10,023 nucleotides of DNA, from positions 1-10,023 of the forward strand of contig JAMAHW010000263.1 in NCBI GenBank assembly GCA_023627715.1. Direction: 5' to 3'. The DNA is from Periconia sp. R9002. Taxonomy: Eukaryota > Ascomycota > Dothideomycetes > Pleosporales > Periconiaceae. Each line of letters opens with the position of its first letter. The first letter of the stretch is position 1. Below the pieces are notes generated by a model that worked only from the letters and a program-made list of their open reading frames with translations, was not told the origin of the DNA and ran no database searches. Of this stretch, positions 9,179 to 10,023 are shown piece by piece. Made by a program: the position numbers and the translations under genes.

Positions 9179-9668
9179 TATTAAAGATAGGCTAGTAGAG
9201 GGATCGTTATATTATAAACTAATATTAAACTAGTATCTTAAGAGGTTTATTTAAAGAGTATAAATAAGTTAGATAGGATAGATAAGTTTATAGAGTAAAC
9301 TAAAGGTAGATTATATCTATAAACTTAAGGTTAATTATAATATTCTAAGAGGAGCATTATTCTTAATTATATACTTATTATTTACTTATAGTATATCTAT
9401 TCCCTTACTTTCTATTAGGTAAGCTTATCTTATTAATTTACTATTTTTACCGTAAGTTAAGTAAGTCTAGTATTAGCTTACTCCTCTTACTATAAGTTGT
9501 ATAAGTTAGTTACGTATATAGCTAGCGCTAAGCCTAAGCTTACTAGTAGCCTTATAAAGAAAGTTACGTAACTTTCCTAACTAAGAGTATAGAGTTAATT
9601 ATAGTTCCCTTTAGGTTGCGGCGGCGCGTAATTATTATTAGCTTATAATTACTTCCTTATTCGTAATA
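9179..9668 (-). repeat. Long terminal repeat, 5' LTR of the element (right copy)
   Basis: Identical in length to the left LTR (490 bp, no gaps), differing only by transitions. Most differences that destroy CpA/TpG are on this copy (for example ATATTATAA near 9209 against ATGTTGCAA in the left copy), but several sites keep C or G here where the left copy has T or A (for example GGCGGCGCG near 9617 against GGTAGCGCG). Both copies were therefore mutated independently after insertion. As gag-pol is on the minus strand, this is the promoter-bearing 5' LTR; no TATA element can be singled out in such AT-rich sequence. Confidence 0.95.
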
Positions 9669-9673
9669 GGTTA
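9669..9673. repeat. Target-site duplication, right copy (GGTTA)
   Basis: Exact match to 2801-2805, immediately outside the right LTR. Confidence 0.93.
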
Positions 9674-10023
9674 TAAATAAAGTATAACTAATAGATAAAC
9701 TCTAAGAAAAAGAAACTTTAGATTTTAGTAATCTATATTAGAAAAAGTATATAATAGAATACTAAATTCTATATAATAGTATTTATAGCTCTTAGCTTAG
9801 ACATTATAATTACCTATTTAAGACTAGATATACTAGATTCTCTAAAAAGTAAAGGCTAATACTTAAATAATTTAAATAACTAAACTTTAGTCTAATCTTA
9901 TAGCCTATAGAGTTATAGCTATTTAAGAAAATACTTTTAAATAGAGAGCTAACTATTATATTTATATTTCTATAATTTAGAAGAATTAATTTAGTAGTAT
10001 CTCTACTATATAAAATATATATA
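9674..10023 (+). pseudogene. Continuation of the interrupted left-hand coding relic, 3' part
   Basis: If the element and one GGTTA copy are removed, the frame of the left relic continues here (codon split as A at 2805 plus TA at 9674-9675). It runs about 116 codons to the window edge with 11 stops, a density like that of the left part. The sequence is basic and P/S-rich in its second half (for example NYLFKTRYTRFSKK near 9812). A second plus frame is only somewhat worse (about 14 stops), so coding here is less certain than upstream and rests mainly on continuity across the insertion. Confidence 0.35.

Larger units (their letters stand above)
2806..9668 (-). mobile_element. Complete RIP-inactivated Ty3/gypsy LTR retrotransposon, chromovirus type
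   Basis: The element is 6,863 bp with two 490-bp LTRs in the same orientation, perfect GGTTA target-site duplications and a polypurine tract at 3299-3310. The gag-pol relic lies on the minus strand in the order Gag, PR, RT, RNase H, IN, chromodomain. RT before IN defines the Ty3/gypsy order, and the C-terminal chromodomain places it among chromoviruses. It is dead: stops occur throughout, catalytic Asp codons in RT, RNase H and IN have become Asn, and two frame shifts are present. An additional plus-strand coding relic sits between pol and the left LTR. The element interrupts an older reading frame that can be rejoined across it. Confidence 0.95.

Noticed and set aside
1..10023. Mitochondrial, bacterial or protozoan AT-rich DNA
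   Set aside because: Retained CpG alongside loss of CpA/TpG, a chromovirus with 5-bp duplications and transition-only LTR differences fit fungal RIP; none of the alternatives explains these together.

Overview
The window looks like a silenced, AT-rich block of a filamentous ascomycete genome that has gone through repeat-induced point mutation (RIP). CpA and TpG dinucleotides are almost gone, TpA is everywhere, and CpG is still present (for example the GCGCG-containing ends of the LTRs). ATG codons and TGA stops are therefore nearly absent, and no intact gene is visible. The species cannot be named from the sequence.

Region 1-2805 (plus strand) is the decayed coding sequence of a large protein I do not recognise. 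One reading frame (codons starting at positions divisible by 3) can be followed for about 890 codons without a frame break, although TAA/TAG interrupts it roughly every ten codons. It has no visible start.

Region 2806-9668 is a complete Ty3/gypsy LTR retrotransposon of the chromodomain class (chromovirus), inserted on the minus strand. It has two 490-bp LTRs, 5-bp GGTTA target-site duplications and a polypurine tract. It carries one long gag-pol relic, read right to left: Gag with a CCHC knuckle, protease, reverse transcriptase, RNase H, integrase with HHCC and DDE parts, GPY/F-like module and chromodomain. Two frame shifts in opposite senses flank the protease segment. Between the end of pol and the LTR at the window's left lies a second, plus-strand coding relic, convergent with pol and rich in K/E helices. 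This is the least ordinary part of the window.

Region 9674-10023 is the continuation of the interrupted left-hand reading frame. Removing the element plus one GGTTA copy rejoins the two halves in frame.

RIP is uneven. The left LTR and the next 1-2 kb keep more CA/TG and most of the ATGs, whereas the right LTR and the middle of pol are nearly saturated. No tRNA, rRNA, CRISPR array or functional promoter was seen.
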